This document shows, piece by piece, positions 21,522 to 33,728 of a DNA stretch of 64,000 bases (position 1 is the first letter of the stretch; every line of letters starts with the position of its first letter). A program made the position numbers and the translations under genes. The notes below the pieces were generated by a model that worked only from the letters and a program-made list of their open reading frames with translations, did no database searches and had not been told where the DNA came from. This stretch comes from Stenopsyche tienmushanensis (taxonomy: Eukaryota; Arthropoda; Insecta; Trichoptera; Stenopsychidae), in NCBI GenBank assembly GCA_008973525.1, contig WACJ01000101.1, positions 186,001 through 250,000 on the forward strand. The letters are read 5' to 3'.

Positions 21522-22670
21522 TTTATTTCTTCGGAGAATTTTTAAAATATAAATTAATAAGTACCATCAAAGACATCAAAGAACGAGTCTCCAAAAGATC
21601 TTGGCTCTCTTGTGCTCATATTAATAACAGACGCTTTTTATCTATTCATTCACGTTGACCCCATAACATTTCGCAAAGTATGGAGACACAGAGTAACGTG
21701 ACTATGGGGAAAGCACCCTGGAATCGGCTATAAAATAAATTAGATCGATATTGTTAATTGATTAAAATCAAGCTTTCCAAGCGAGTCGATAAGGAGATTG
21801 GAAGATGATTAAAACGGAAAGCATTCTACCGTTTTATATATTTACAAACGACTGCTTCCGATCAGAAAGAAAGGTGTTAACGTCAATATTATTTGATATA
21901 ATTTTCACGTATGCATGTGAAAGTGTATAGATAATGTAACTTGCGTTTTAATCGGGCTCAGTCAAAAAATTTGCGCCGGGTCTTTATTGTAACTGTGTAA
22001 AATTTGATTGCAATCTATTTAATTGCATGCATAAAAGACAGACATATTTTTAATTTTATATATACCGTCCTAGAAGAAAAGATTAGACACATCTGCATGT
22101 ATTATATAATTATATTTAGCCACAGTATTTATTAGTGTTGATGCAACCATTCCATGGGTAAATTTTTCCTCCATCTTCTGATAAAATGCATCCCCCCATA
22201 TCATTGTGATTCTTCCTCCTCCTCCTCCTCCTCCTACTGTAGTGTCACTGTGTATATATAATTTTTACCCAACTCTACTTGAGCTTCAATGTTGAGCGAT
22301 AAAACTTTTAGCATAAATATTAAGTGAGTCATGATATTTCTATGTTGTCAATCATATATTTTAAATAAATACTAAAGAAACGTCGGAACAATAATAACGC
22401 AGATATATTAAAATTTTCATCGCATTCGTATATAAAGTTACGACAAGTCCCGAGGGAAGAAGCAAGATACCTTATCGTATGCATTCATAAAATGTAGATG
22501 TCATGAAGTTTATCGGGAAAGTCGTAAAAATCGCAAGGCACCATTGATTTGGGGCGCAAAGTACAGTATTGAGAGTTTTTTTTGAGTCCAAACGAAAAAT
22601 CGGCTTTTTTGGATTTGCATTATTGTTATTCGACTTCGAGAACGATCTGATATAAATATATATATATATT
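21522..22670. other. Non-coding stretch with microsatellite
   Basis: A (CCT)n run lies at about 22213-22235 and a (TA)n run at about 22657-22668, just outside the next transposon. No coding similarity or RNA gene was seen. Confidence 0.5.
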
Positions 22671-22834
22671 AGGGTGGTCCTTATTTGGGTAAAAAAAATT
22701 GTTTCGAATATTCAGTATTTTTTTCTTTTTTTTAAAAATAATATTTAGTGGTCGCTAACAAGGTTTGAATTTTCATTATTAAAATAAAACACTGTTTTAA
22801 AGACTAACTTGTATTAATTAATATAAAACATTAA

Positions 22835-23345
22835 CCCTTTGAGTAGTATGGACATACATGTATGTCCGAACTTTCATGTCCCATATAGAGCACTCTTGCA
22901 CATTGAAGCTCGGAGACAGACAGAGACAGAGAGAACTTAGCGTGGTTCGGGAGACTGAGACGGAGAGCATCTTCACATGCATCGCATAATTGTATAGATC
23001 GTTAAGCCCAAATTTATCGACTTATAATGATTTCGATTTCAAGTGTGTTATTTTTTTACGCAAAGAAATGGCCGAATATTGTGTGTTATCGAGAGTGTTT
23101 GTTTATTTAACTGCTTGCCGTTCTTCGCTGCGTGTTGAATGAGTCTTTGTCCAATTATCATTTCCTTCTAAAGGAGGAGCAAATTAATCGATTTTTTGTG
23201 CATTGTTTATATAAAAAAATGACGTGATCTTGTATGCTATCAAATGTTTATTTACAATTGACCCTGCCTCGAATTGAAGATTGTCTTACGCTGATAGGTG
23301 TTGACAGAAAGTAATCGGTGTAAAGTGATTATAACATAAATGACT
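22835..23345 (+). mobile_element. Palindrome-bearing TTAA element, copy 2 (right end lost)
   Basis: It follows TTAA (22831-22834) and starts CCCTTTGAGTAGTAT, then the same perfect 18-bp palindrome as copy 1 (22850-22867), 15 bp from the end. It aligns with copy 1 up to about 23345 and then passes into the coding remains of the host transposon. The right terminus and its TTAA are missing. Confidence 0.75.
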
Positions 23346-24518
23346 TCATCATGATATTTCTTTCTGTAAGCTTTTACTAACAGAAGCAAATATTGCTTTT
23401 GCTCTTCGTCGATTGTCATCAATTTATTATATTCCTTCATTAAGGCAACACCACGCTCAGCAATATTCACTACCCGCATAGGATGAACCATTTTCTTTGC
23501 AGCCTTAAAACCAGAGTCATATTTTTCCAAGTTTCAATATCAGTATTTGGAAAATCGTAGAGTTGCTAGCCATAAAGTCTTCTATGCTTTTTTCGGTGAT
23601 CATCAATGCTTTTTCTTTTCTAGCAATCTTCTACATTTTTGAATCTTAGTGCATCTACCATATTTTGCTTATCTTTAACTGAAAGTTCGTCGTTAAAAAA
23701 TGCAAAAGACACCAACTCTTCCAACAAGTATCATAAATGGCCCAGTTTTTTTTTTCATGTCAAATTTGGTCATTGTTCGGTTTATATTTTCAAAGGATAC
23801 CAGGTCTTTTAATAATTATAAGTCATTTTTTGGTGCTGAATATTCGACAGGGGCTTAAAACCAGTGTTTTATGTATAATATGACTTAAAATACACACATA
23901 TTTCACTGCTTTCTCTTCATTTTTTTTCAGTTTAAATAGGAAAATCCTAAAACAATAATTTAACCATCCATTTAGCACGATGAAGGCAGCAGACCTAAAT
24001 GAAACTCCTTTTTAGGAATTCCCCCCAAGTAAATGATGGAGAAATTCATCAGCTCTTTATAGTCATCTCGAGGTTGATATACTTGAAATTGTTTTTTAGC
24101 AAAATAAACCCTACCTGGAAAATTTTCTATGATTTTTGAAGACGTGGTATCATAAATTACTGTTTTATAATCACTTCGAACAATTTTGCCCCAGTTCTTC
24201 TTAAATCTTTTAAACAATTGGATATCAAGAGCACTAGATGAACCGAGCGATTGACTCACTACAGCTTCTAATATCATTATCATTATATGAAGACAACAAG
24301 CTAGGCAAAGCATATCTTTTTTCCATTTTCTGCTCTAGAAGAACACAAGCTCCATTTCTCAAGCCGATGTTTACATCTGTAGTGTTAAAACATAAACGTA
24401 ATACTTCATCAACATAAGGTAATTTTGATTGATGCAGATTTGGTGTTAATTGGTCGGTAAGCCATATATTGGTTTTATTTTTAATTAATAAACTCCCGTC
24501 ACTGCTTATGTTCGCCAT
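23345..24518 (-). pseudogene. Broken gene of an arthropod repeat-associated family, possibly a DDE transposase
   Basis: Three minus-strand pieces follow in order. First, 24234-24518: WLTDQLTPNLHQSKLPYVDE, then VLRLCFNTTDVNIGLRNGAC and VLLEQKM. Second, 23972-24313 in another frame: LCLACCLHIMIMILEAVV, KRFKKNWGKIVRSD, NFSIIYLGGIPKK. Third, 23345-23530: MRVVNIAERGVALMKEYNKL followed by DEEQKQYLLLLVKAYRKKY. I remember this combination (NTG/NxG-GACxLLE, then a CRHHI-like block, then AERGVxLxxxYN) from repetitive uncharacterised arthropod and cnidarian proteins. The D...CxxH...E arrangement resembles CxxH-class transposases. The catalytic assignment is inference. Confidence 0.5.
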
Positions 24519-24898
24519 GATAAGTTGAAATAAGTACGTATAATTGGGGAAACAAAAAGCGCCTACTCTCGCTAATGACTGAATTTGAAGTGAGAAGCAG
24601 GGCAGGGCTCAATCACAATACGTACCCGCAGGAAAAAAAAATAAAAAGGGATGAATGGGAAGAGGGTTGACTGTAGCGAAATAATGAGTCTTTCTGCATG
24701 CTATTCCACTTCAAAATAGACTAATAAACGTACCAGAACTAAAAAGCCAGATTAATAGTTAAGTGGCCATACGACGTTTTTTCTGAAACTTCAATTTATG
24801 GTAGCGTCCTCTAATTTTTATTTTATTTTTTAGGACAGAAAATCATATGACGCGGTGACCGCCCAATTTTTTAAAAGTCGAAAATTAAGGACCATCCA

Positions 24899-26538
24899 AA
24901 TATATATATATATATATATTGAGAATTGTGTATTTAAATTCTGATGATCCTACCAAAGTAGACAGTGTGATTATTTCGCAGTTCGTCCCCATGGTTGTCA
25001 ATGGTGCATGGATAGATAATAAATTTAATCGTTCACGTTTAATGTTTTCTAGCTTTCATTCTTCCCATTTAAAATACATTGGGAAATAACAATATAAAAG
25101 AGTGATTACAACTCCCGTAGGGATCTAATCTACTTCTTAAGGCGTCATATCCGTCATCGGACGTAGGCGATCTCCATAAGCGATTTTCCCAAGGATAGAT
25201 TACCTTAATGTGACAGTTTTCTATTATATCTATTATGTTAGGTTAAATTAGAATTAAAATAGGAAAATGGTGTATAGTGAATTTCTAATTAATATAATTT
25301 TAATTATTTACATAAATAAGATTTAGAGTTCTAGGTGTATTCATAGTTCTATAATTAAGTGCCAGTAATAAGTTCACTATGCCAATACTTGGTCAGAAAT
25401 ATGATGTCACATTGGAATATCTGGATATTTTAATGAAGCGACTATTCAAGCTAAACGAAATTTAATTAATGTTGAAAACTAATTAGAAATATTATTAATA
25501 TTTGCGAAATAATTTATGAAGTTTCGTATTCGGCTTTGATATGTTTTCGTTTTTCGATTGTTCATACGAAAGCAAAGAAGATACATAGAATGTGCATTTA
25601 TTAATTAAACTTTTATTGGTGTTGTTTGATACATCAAATAGGAAGCGGAACTAGCTTACATTTCTAAATGTGAAATTAATTTATTATTGAAGTTGGATCG
25701 TTTTATTAAATTATTTGAAATTTTTAATGAGATTTGCAACTCAAATATATTTGCATTTTGATTCAAAGGATTCATTTCAAAGACTAAGCGTATTGTTTAT
25801 GATTTGTCAATGCTTCTGAAGCAAGTTAAACAATAGCTTTAGGAAACTGAGCTTAATAATTTCTCAAGCGCTATGAATTAAATTGCTTACTATGAATTTG
25901 AATTAAAAGTCAAATACGTCAACTATTTCTATTACAAAATATTTCATAAAAGTAAAATACATCGTTCATGGTTAACTCATCAAATAAAAATTGTTTGAAG
26001 CTGAGATTCGTAGCGCATTGCTTGCATCATCGTCCATTCATTTAGTCTATATCTTAGGAAACTGTCGATTCTATTAAATGGATCGCAAATAAGGATTTTT
26101 CATTAGTCAAATTGATTGCGCCAATTTGCTGAGCACAGTCGATTTATGCAATGTAAATATAAATTCATCCCTTGTTAAATTCAAATGAGGTGATGCATAT
26201 AAATGTCGGGGAAGAAGAGTGTAGGAGTTTTCATTAAAGAATATCGCTATTGGGTTAAGAATACCATCGGCTTATTAACTCTCCTAAGGCAATGGAATTT
26301 CAAGTAAACGATGTGGAAATTTCCGGCTTGTATTGAATCCAGCCGTTTCGCAATACGCAGCAAGACAGCAGTCTTTTATGCACCAAATCTAACACCAACA
26401 CTTTAATCTAAATATGTGCAATTCATTCCGGTGCTATTTAATCAAAGCTATAAATCCCATGCTGTTGTTTTTTGATGTATATTTGTGCAAGTATCCATGG
26501 AAGTTATGCACGACTCATAATGGAATGTCTGCCTACGA
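24899..26538. other. AT-rich stretch without a recognised feature
   Basis: It begins with a (TA)n run (24901-24920). No open frame of note, terminal repeats or RNA gene was found. Confidence 0.5.
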
Positions 26539-27582
26539 ATCTGATTCATAATCGTCTCAGTATGTATTTTTTGGATCACTAAATTAGTATCTAAAAAAAA
26601 CCATTACAATAAAAATTTTAACTCGAAAATATTCATAATTATCTATCATTTTTTTGCAAACATTATTTTATCAATTATTCCAAGGGTTTATTTGAAAATA
26701 TGTGCTAGTATTGTTATGGTTTTTATTTCATAATGAATGTTATGAGGACAATAGACGATGGATAGAGGACGACAATCAAAGGGTGAGCTGATCGGTGAAT
26801 AGGGCTGATGGGGTAGAATTCGAAACAAAACATGTATTTTTCCAGTGATATTTTTGTAGAATGAAATCGAGTGTATCTTGTTCAAATATTATTTATTATC
26901 GTAGCCTATAATTGACTATTTTTTAGTATATCACTGCTTTAAATGTTTGATCAGGTTATAATAATGCAAAACTAATTACTCCGGTGATATTCCATTACAC
27001 AAAGTGAAGTACGTTTGCGTTTGTATGCTTCGATTTACGCGGATTATCGTATGCACTAAATTATAAGAAGCTTAGTTAAATGACTTGAAAAACATGAAAG
27101 CTTAATTGTGTATTATTTTTATTTAAATACACAATTTTAATATTGAGGTTTTGTCTGTATTCAATTTGCAATAATATTATTTTACTTCAATATAAGAGTT
27201 AATTTCCATTAGAATACTTGTTGCTTGTGTTCTTTCTAGAACAAGCATGTAATATGTTTTCAAGTCAAGTTGAAGTCATATTTAAACATAATATAAGAAT
27301 TTAATACGCTGAAAATATTTGCATTTATAGTTTTCATTTTATTCGTTATTTATTTCATTGAAGCAATGTAAATTTGTGATTGATTGTTGCGCTCATAGTA
27401 AAAATATTTTTATTCTGTTTATATCTGTATAAACGAAACGCGATAGAGGAGTCTAAAATAGCTTTGTGCATTTGGCGACCTTTCACATTTATAATTGATT
27501 TAAAATGCAGGTGAAATGTAACTGATCAACCGTTTTTTGCCTTCCGAATGAGAATACGTCAATCAACGTCCATTAAATGTAT
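26539..27582 (+). repeat. 1-kb repeat, copy 1 (copy 2 at 44141-45180)
   Basis: Both copies run in the same orientation from ATCTGATTCATAATCGT to CATTAAATGTAT and are nearly identical apart from short indels and scattered substitutions. No coding similarity, terminal inverted repeat or clear target duplication was found, so the mechanism (segmental duplication or an unclassified element) is open. Confidence 0.85.
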
Positions 27583-28353
27583 TTTTGCAGCTCAAACACA
27601 AATTTATTTGAATGCAAAATAATGCATTCGGCGGAGCGGAATTGGCCATTAAAGGGAGGCTGGATTTGTATATTCGGTGCATTTCCTAATCATTTAAGTA
27701 CGATAATGGTTTGAAATTGCTAGTGCAGCTAATAATGCTCTGCCCGGGCACTACCCGAGTAGACCTTCGAACCTTGCATTAATTGAAAGTCCAGGGGCAG
27801 AGTGAGCTACGGAACTACCCTGGCGGCCGTGAGGCTTATCGACAGAGTTCGATCGCCGCCTGGTGTATACTTCTATGTCGCCAAATTACAGGTCAACCCT
27901 TAATAGCCACCGTTGCTTTACACGAATTCCACTGGTGAAAAATGCGCTCCATGAAACATGCTAATTCTTCCACCCACACGTTTTACCGACCGTATGATGC
28001 CGTTCCGTGTCATGGTCGAATGGGCGATTTGACGGCTCTGATTCTCCTCGTTCTATTTTTATTATGGTGAAATGTCCATCTATGATGTTCAACTTCTTAA
28101 ATATTTTTCGCAAGATTGAACAGTGAAAAAATAACAGATTTAGTACCACGATTCAAATATATATTTGAGTTTAGGAGCGATTTTAAGATGCACTTTTTAA
28201 GAGTTGCGTAGATTTTCTGAGAAATTCAGTATGTTTCAGAAAACTTTTCCCCGTAAAACCAATCATCTTGTATTGAATGGTTTTCCGTTATTTTTAAAAC
28301 AAGTTTTTTTAAAAAATATTTTTTCCATTTTAAGATAAATAACTACCTCTCTT
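27583..28353. other. Non-coding stretch with a GC-richer, tRNA-box-like patch
   Basis: 27725-27885 is GC-rich for this window and contains GCCCGGGC (27742-27749). On the minus strand GGTTCGAAGGTC (27762-27773) resembles a B box, with CGTAGCTCACTCTG about 40 nt upstream as a possible A box. This could be a decayed tRNA-derived SINE, but no cloverleaf was established. Confidence 0.3.
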
Positions 28354-28357
28354 TTAA

Positions 28358-29152
28358 CCTGTTGAGGAGCGAGCAAATTTAAAATCGATGAAGTCGTTGA
28401 TGTCATAATTGCTTTACGCTGATTACTTTCTGTCAGCTCCTAATCAGGGTAAGACAATCTTCAATTCGGGGCAGAGTCAATTGTAAATGAACACTTGATA
28501 ATGAATACAAGACCACGTCATTTCTTTACATAAACAATGCACAAAAAATCGATTCATTTGCTCCTCTATTAGAAGGAAATGATAATTGAACAAAGACTCA
28601 TTCAACACGCAGAGAAGAACGGCAAGCAGTTAAATAAACAAATACTCTCGATAACACAAAATATTCGGTCGTTTCTTTGCGTAAACAAATAACACACTTG
28701 AAATCGAAATCATTATAAGTCGATAAATTTGGGCTTAACACGTTTAACGCCAAAGCACATTTTGAGAATATACATACATGCGCCGTGTATGCATATATAG
28801 TCTTCATAAATTAAGATTTATAATTTTGAAAAAAATATATGTATATGCATTCGACTCAGGGGCGCCATATAGGTCACATTCTATGTTAAAATTCGAACTA
28901 AATGTGACCGCTGGCGCACCGGGACCGTTTGTTTGAAAAAAAAGTCGTAAGTCACCGGTGACCTACGTGGCGTGAAACGTGTTAACGATCTATACAATCA
29001 TGCGATGCATGTGAGGAAGCTATCCGTCTCAGTCTCCCGAACTGCGCTAAGTTCTCTCTTTCTCTGTCTGTCTCCGAGCTTCAATGTGCAAGAGTGCTCT
29101 TTTTGGGGCATGAGAATTCGGACATACATGTATGTCGATGCTCCCTGACAGC
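28358..29152 (-). mobile_element. Palindrome-bearing TTAA element, copy 3, with nested insertion
   Basis: TTAA occurs at 28354-28357 and 29153-29156. The ends read CCTGTTGAGGAGCGAG and, from the other side, GCTGTCAGGGAGCAT. The palindrome core (29120-29137) lies 15 bp from the end. Without the nested element (28739-28981 plus one TTAA) it is about 548 bp, matching the other copies. It is the inverted orientation of copies 1, 2 and 4. Confidence 0.9.
28739..28981. mobile_element. 243-bp TTAA element nested in copy 3
   Basis: TTAA at 28735-28738 and 28982-28985 is present once in uninterrupted copies of the host element, so insertion and duplication are directly visible. The inward ends CACGTTTAACGCC and CACGTTTCACGCC form a 13-bp inverted repeat with one mismatch. 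A perfect palindrome GTCACCGGTGAC (28951-28962) is the core of a 20-bp imperfect palindrome 15 bp from the right end. It is non-coding. Confidence 0.92.
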
Positions 29153-29156
29153 TTAA

Positions 29157-29947
29157 ATCGGTACCTCAATGCTGAGAGTCGTGACCTCTTTATTATTGGG
29201 TAAAGCTGTGTCCACTGCCTACGAAACGATTACTCTCCTTTCAACTTTGATTTCGGCTTTTCTAAGAGCTGCAACCACAGAACAGCTTGTAGCGTTCTTG
29301 TTTTGATCGGTCGATGGGTTGGGGCCTTCTACTTACCCGTGTCCATTATAGGGCCCCATAACGCACCCGCATACTTAAAGAACGAAATAGTTTATACAAA
29401 AAAATAACTGTCTCCGAGAGGACCAAATTCTGTTCAACCGATTGACCTGCGCGCATTTATCGCGCGAACTACGAATTTGGGCTAAAGGAGTAGAATACTA
29501 AATAATCTACAACAGGTGATCGGAAATTGATTTTTATCACGATTAAAGTCATAAAGACATGCAAATTTTATTTAGCGCTATTTGGGTAATTAGAGCAATA
29601 CATATTAGGAATGTAGATTCCTATATAGGGGTTGAATGTTGATGGGGAATTTGGCGCCGAAACTAAAGCAAAAGGTATTAACGGCGCTAAAAGCACTGCG
29701 GCGGGTTTTCCACCGTTGATATGATTTTTGTAACAACAAAATAGATGCGATGATCGTTCTTCATAATATATTCGGTCACCGCTGATTTGTAATCTAATTG
29801 CAAGATTGCGTTCTGATGTTGTGTCATCGATATATCTACTGGTGTGTTCAATGTACGACATGATACAGGCTGCGCATTCAATCTCGCAAGCCCCCTGATT
29901 TTCGTTTTTCTCTTTGTTATTTTTCTTTGACGGGAGATTTCATATCT
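29157..29947. other. Unassigned stretch
   Basis: GC content is higher around 29185-29470. Two overlapping minus-strand frames (29568-29861 and 29687-29962) carry no recognised motif. No terminal repeats were found. Confidence 0.35.
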
Positions 29948-30478
29948 TTTTTCCCGTCTCAAAGATCGTACTTATGCCGCGCTAATGAAATACTTTTAGA
30001 TACACATTATTTTTTCGTGTGGTGCGTACCGTAAAAGGCCGTGAACAGCCCACATACAGCTATCCTTGTGAGAAGCATGCGCGCATATCCTGTGTGTTAC
30101 ATGTTACATGAAAGCCTTGCTACATGTCGTGGTGAATTTACGTTTCGGAGAAGAATTATAGGAACGCCAATTTTCAGTATTAAAATATTAAATTCAAATA
30201 TAATTTTTATATAGAACGATCAACTAAATTAATGTTGTCATGTTTGTTCGTGCCATTTAATCAGTGACAATTTATATATACAGTATATTTGAATGCGTTT
30301 TCGATGTGTCGCCAAATGAATTGATGCAGGTATGATTTGAAATGATGACGCTTGTGACTTACCGCCACACGTAAGAGAGTGTATGTTTTGTTTACTTTAG
30401 AAACCACCAGACCAATGTGCGCCAAAATGGTGCACCCGTTAAACGTCTCGCAAAACAAATTTCGCTCACAAACAATGG
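29948..30478 (-). repeat. Helitron-related repeat, copy 1
   Basis: It aligns with 46708-47382. The minus strand has a degenerate CFSxxxLYVGCSR block (around 30040-30085) followed by KNNVYLKVF, corresponding to the last conserved motif of Helitron PIF1-like helicases (CFSxGQLYVxCSR...KNIVYxxAL). The more distal 30200-30372 segment is almost identical to 47063-47232, while the helicase-like part is clearly more diverged. A Helitron terminus was not found beside this copy. Confidence 0.55.
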
Positions 30479-31516
30479 TCAAGTTTACAAAATGTTACAG
30501 TTTTACTCACTAATCAAAGGGTTAATGATTGAAAAAAATCAAGATGCTGTATGTGAAGTAGACGTGCACACTAGGCGTGTTCTTATCATGAAATGTATTA
30601 ATATAAGATTCAATATAATAGTTGTAAAGTATTATTTAATATTTGTCAATAGTTCCATTGATTGCATGAAGCTGGCATGTAATTACGCTACCTTACATCC
30701 TGACTAAGCAAGCTAATTAATGCATGTGTAAATTATTTCCATACGTTTAATTGGAATAGTTTATATATTCCAAGCATCAAAAACGTTTTATAGATAGAAC
30801 ACAATAAATATATCATAGTTATTAATGATGTTTAAGCAATATTGATAGGCGTTAATGACAAACCGTCTACATGTTAGTCATATCCGTATGTATTCTTAAA
30901 AATATAATTTTGAACTGTAATAAGAAAACTTTTACGTTTTTCTTTCAGGTATTGTGTAAATATGCATTTTATATACAATGTGGGGAGGTTGAAAAGCTGC
31001 GATTTTAGCATCGCCTTGTTTTATCCTGAAATAACCACTGTTGGGACATTTTATTCAGAGGGTGTAAGGTCTTATGTAGGTCAATGGATTTTAAAGGCCC
31101 GTGAGAAGCAAGTCGACCGTTCTTACTTGTAAATAAATGATTGCAGCTGCTTGCATAAAAGCCAGTTCTATATGCAGTCATACCATTCTAGTGTTGATGG
31201 AGTTGCCTAATTAACATGATTCATTTATGAAGCGAGTTTTATATTGCAACTGCATAAGGGCGGAATTTTTGAAAACTTAGCTTTAAAGGTTATTCCTCGG
31301 AACTAATTTCAATATTGAGCTATGCTGCAGTTGTCAATATTCAGAATGCATGCATAATCTGTTCAAAAAATAGCTTAAATGCGTCATATGTTGATTGTAT
31401 TTTTGTGCGAAAGCTCATTTAATATTAGATGGCATCTTTCGATTAAATTCTAAATCAAGGAATCATTTTTAGATTTTTTATCGTAAGAAAATTACCCGCT
31501 AAAAACTACTAGAAAC
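30479..31516. other. AT-rich stretch without a recognised gene
   Basis: The 96-residue frame at 30417-30707 begins inside the preceding repeat and has no recognised motif. Nothing else was seen. Confidence 0.5.
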
Positions 31517-31905
31517 TCTGGAGGGCGCAGAGCGTCCTGACGCCCACATCCGCGCCCTCCAGAGGAGGCGAAGTTTCAGCTGAAGAAGAAAATCAGCTGC
31601 AGATTATTGCACCTGAGGATAAGGTGGAGGAGGAAGGACAAAGGTTAAAACTGAATTCAAAGGAATACTACCGCTGGTTCATCGCCACCACGAGGCCATC
31701 GCCATCGCCACACACCCTTTTATGGGTGCGCAGCATGGTAACCTGCGCACCCAACTCATATTAACTGGGCCACCCCAGCTGCATTTGAAGAACAAACCGA
31801 CGAGGCTATTTTTGCGCACCTCTACTCCACATCATTATCCCTGAGGTTCAACCCCCCCACAGGCGTAGGGTTGGCTCCCCCCCCCCCCGGGGTTTCATAG
31901 GTAGG
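31517..31905 (+). other. GC-rich island starting with a strong hairpin
   Basis: TCTGGAGGGCGC (31517-31528) pairs perfectly with GCGCCCTCCAGA (31552-31563) around a 23-nt loop. Downstream is a purine-rich then C-rich tract. One frame stays open from 31513 to TAA near 31761 without a methionine at its start, reading GGEVSAEEENQLQIIAPEDK and then RWFIATTRPSPSPHTLLWVR. Composition differs sharply from the AT-rich surroundings. It could be an exon, retrotransposon debris or transferred DNA. No family was recognised. Confidence 0.35.
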
Positions 31906-31993
31906 TAACATGGATTGTAACACTCACCCAAATAGTAGCCATGGACAGTCAGTTTATAGTTTGTCTAAAAAGTGTTATTTTTTATTTCTGTAC

Positions 31994-32070
31994 CAGTGGC
32001 GGATTTACCCGTAGGCGCAGAAGGCATACGCGTTCCGGCCTCCAAACTTTAGAGGGCCTCTAAAAGTTTT
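31994..32070 (+). repeat. hAT-type terminal sequence
   Basis: CAGTGGCGGATTTACCCGTA followed by GGCGCAGAAGGC matches the usual form of some hAT termini (CAGTGGCGGATTTA...). No partner end or coding part was found. Confidence 0.45.
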
Positions 32071-33159
32071 TGGTGAAAAATAATGGCTCAAACTCTTTCA
32101 AATATCGACAATTAATTACGTGAAAATGAAATGGAATGGAAATAAATTCAGCCATGTTTTACACAGAGTCCGAAACTTTTAGATAACCTCACGCATCCTT
32201 CCTAGATCGATTGAAAAACATGCTGATATTAATTAGATTATGAAACTTGCCAGCTCGCCTGCTTCAGTTTATAATCTCCTTGTTATTGCGTTAAGTTTTA
32301 CTCTTGCACCTGGGAGCAAAGATCTGGCGCAAACACCCAAATGACTAACTTTACACGTTAAACTCGTCAGGAGCAGACAACCGGAAAATATATAATAAAA
32401 CCTGGATTCAAGCACTTACTGTTTTAATATCGAAATGATTAACGCATTTGATTTTGATTCTATGATAAATCGTATTTTCAGATTTGAATTTAGCGACATT
32501 GCATCGGAATTGTTCCCAATTCGATAATATAAATATTATTTTGGTACGATTTAAATCCTTATATGAAAGGACATAGGTGATGAGAGCTTTTCAGCAAATT
32601 TTAATCAAAATATTGTTTTGTTTACGTCATTTTTTTTGCGCGCTCATTTTTCACAAGCAGTAGTTATCTGTCAAATGTATAGTATAATGATGCAGCTTTG
32701 AGAGTGCTTTATGACAGTATAATTATCATGTGAAAAGATTTAAAAAAATAACTACCCTCAAACAAACAAAACCCTTGCACTGTCCCTATTTTATTGACTG
32801 ATAGTTTATGCAATCAATTTTTAGATATTTATTTGATTTTGACTAATTTTCCAATGATAAACGATTGTTTCGATAAAGGATCCGTTGGTTAAACGATTAA
32901 AAATCAAGTTAATCATTTAAATTACGTGTGTATAATTCATATTAAGACGTCATAAAACTGATAACGGCTTCATGGAGAACCAATCAATGTATTGCCAATG
33001 ATTCGGGGGATTTAAACACGCAAAACTCGTATTAGTTTTGCCTATGATGAATGGAATCGTTCTCTAAAACTACGAGCTAAAATAATTGATTAAATAATCA
33101 GCCCACTTACGATACGGATTCAATAAAACGCAGTTTTAAATTAATATATTATTGTTTGA
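32071..33159. other. AT-rich stretch without a recognised feature
   Basis: No coding similarity, repeats or RNA genes were seen. Confidence 0.5.
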
Positions 33160-33235
33160 CCTAGGTAGTCTCGAGATTAAGCGGACGGACTTGTGACTCA
33201 ATGAGCATGGGTTCAAATCTACAGGAGGTGTTGGC
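33160..33235 (+). repeat. tRNA-like sequence, possible SINE head or tRNA pseudogene
   Basis: TAGTCTCGAGATTAAGCGGA resembles an A box of a long-arm tRNA, and GGGTTCAAATCT about 30 nt later resembles a B box. The segment ATTAAGCGGACGGACTTGTG is like the D-arm and anticodon region of tRNA-Ser/Leu types. Acceptor-stem pairing is not evident, so a functional tRNA is unlikely. Confidence 0.35.
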
Positions 33236-33728
33236 AATAGTCCTAAAAGCACATTAAAAAAAATAGAGCTCTCTTAATTTGATATTCCGTATAATTAGAA
33301 AACTGTTTGTATAATGATTTAGTTCATGAACTCGTTGAATGAAATTTATAAATAAATTCGAAGGATTTTTTCACTTCAAACTCTTTTCTTCATTTAGGGT
33401 AGTTTTTTCTTCGATATTTTTCGTAATGTTTTTTAAAAAATAAATCCTAAGAACTTAGTGAGTGATGTATTATATAACATATATATATACAAGGGTCATC
33501 TAGAAAGACCGGTTACAAGGGCTCTTGAAGCCGGGGGATTTTTCTTGTTTCGAAGTTGGCGCAACTGGCGTGAAGCGTAATCCTAACGGTCAGTTTATTT
33601 GGTCCCGCGTGTTTGTCGACCATTTGGTTCAGTCATAGCAAATTATTCGAAATTAAAGTCGTCGCGCACTCTCGCCACCTCTTTTTGGATCGTCCGAAAT
33701 TTCCCCCGGCTTCGGGAGCCCTTGTAAC

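Larger units (their letters stand above)
22671..24898 (-). mobile_element. DNA transposon of uncertain superfamily, with inserted TTAA element
   Basis: The ends are inverted: AGGGTGGTCCTTA at 22671 and, inward from the right, TTGGATGGTCCTTA. Both sides abut (TA)n runs, so the target duplication cannot be read. The interior holds a broken minus-strand gene in at least three fragments (24518 to 23345) and a TTAA element copy (22835-23345) near the 3' side. I could not name the superfamily from sequence alone. Confidence 0.6.

Noticed and set aside
33160..33235. Functional tRNA gene
   Set aside because: A- and B-box-like segments are present, but no acceptor-stem pairing could be drawn. SINE or pseudogene is more likely.
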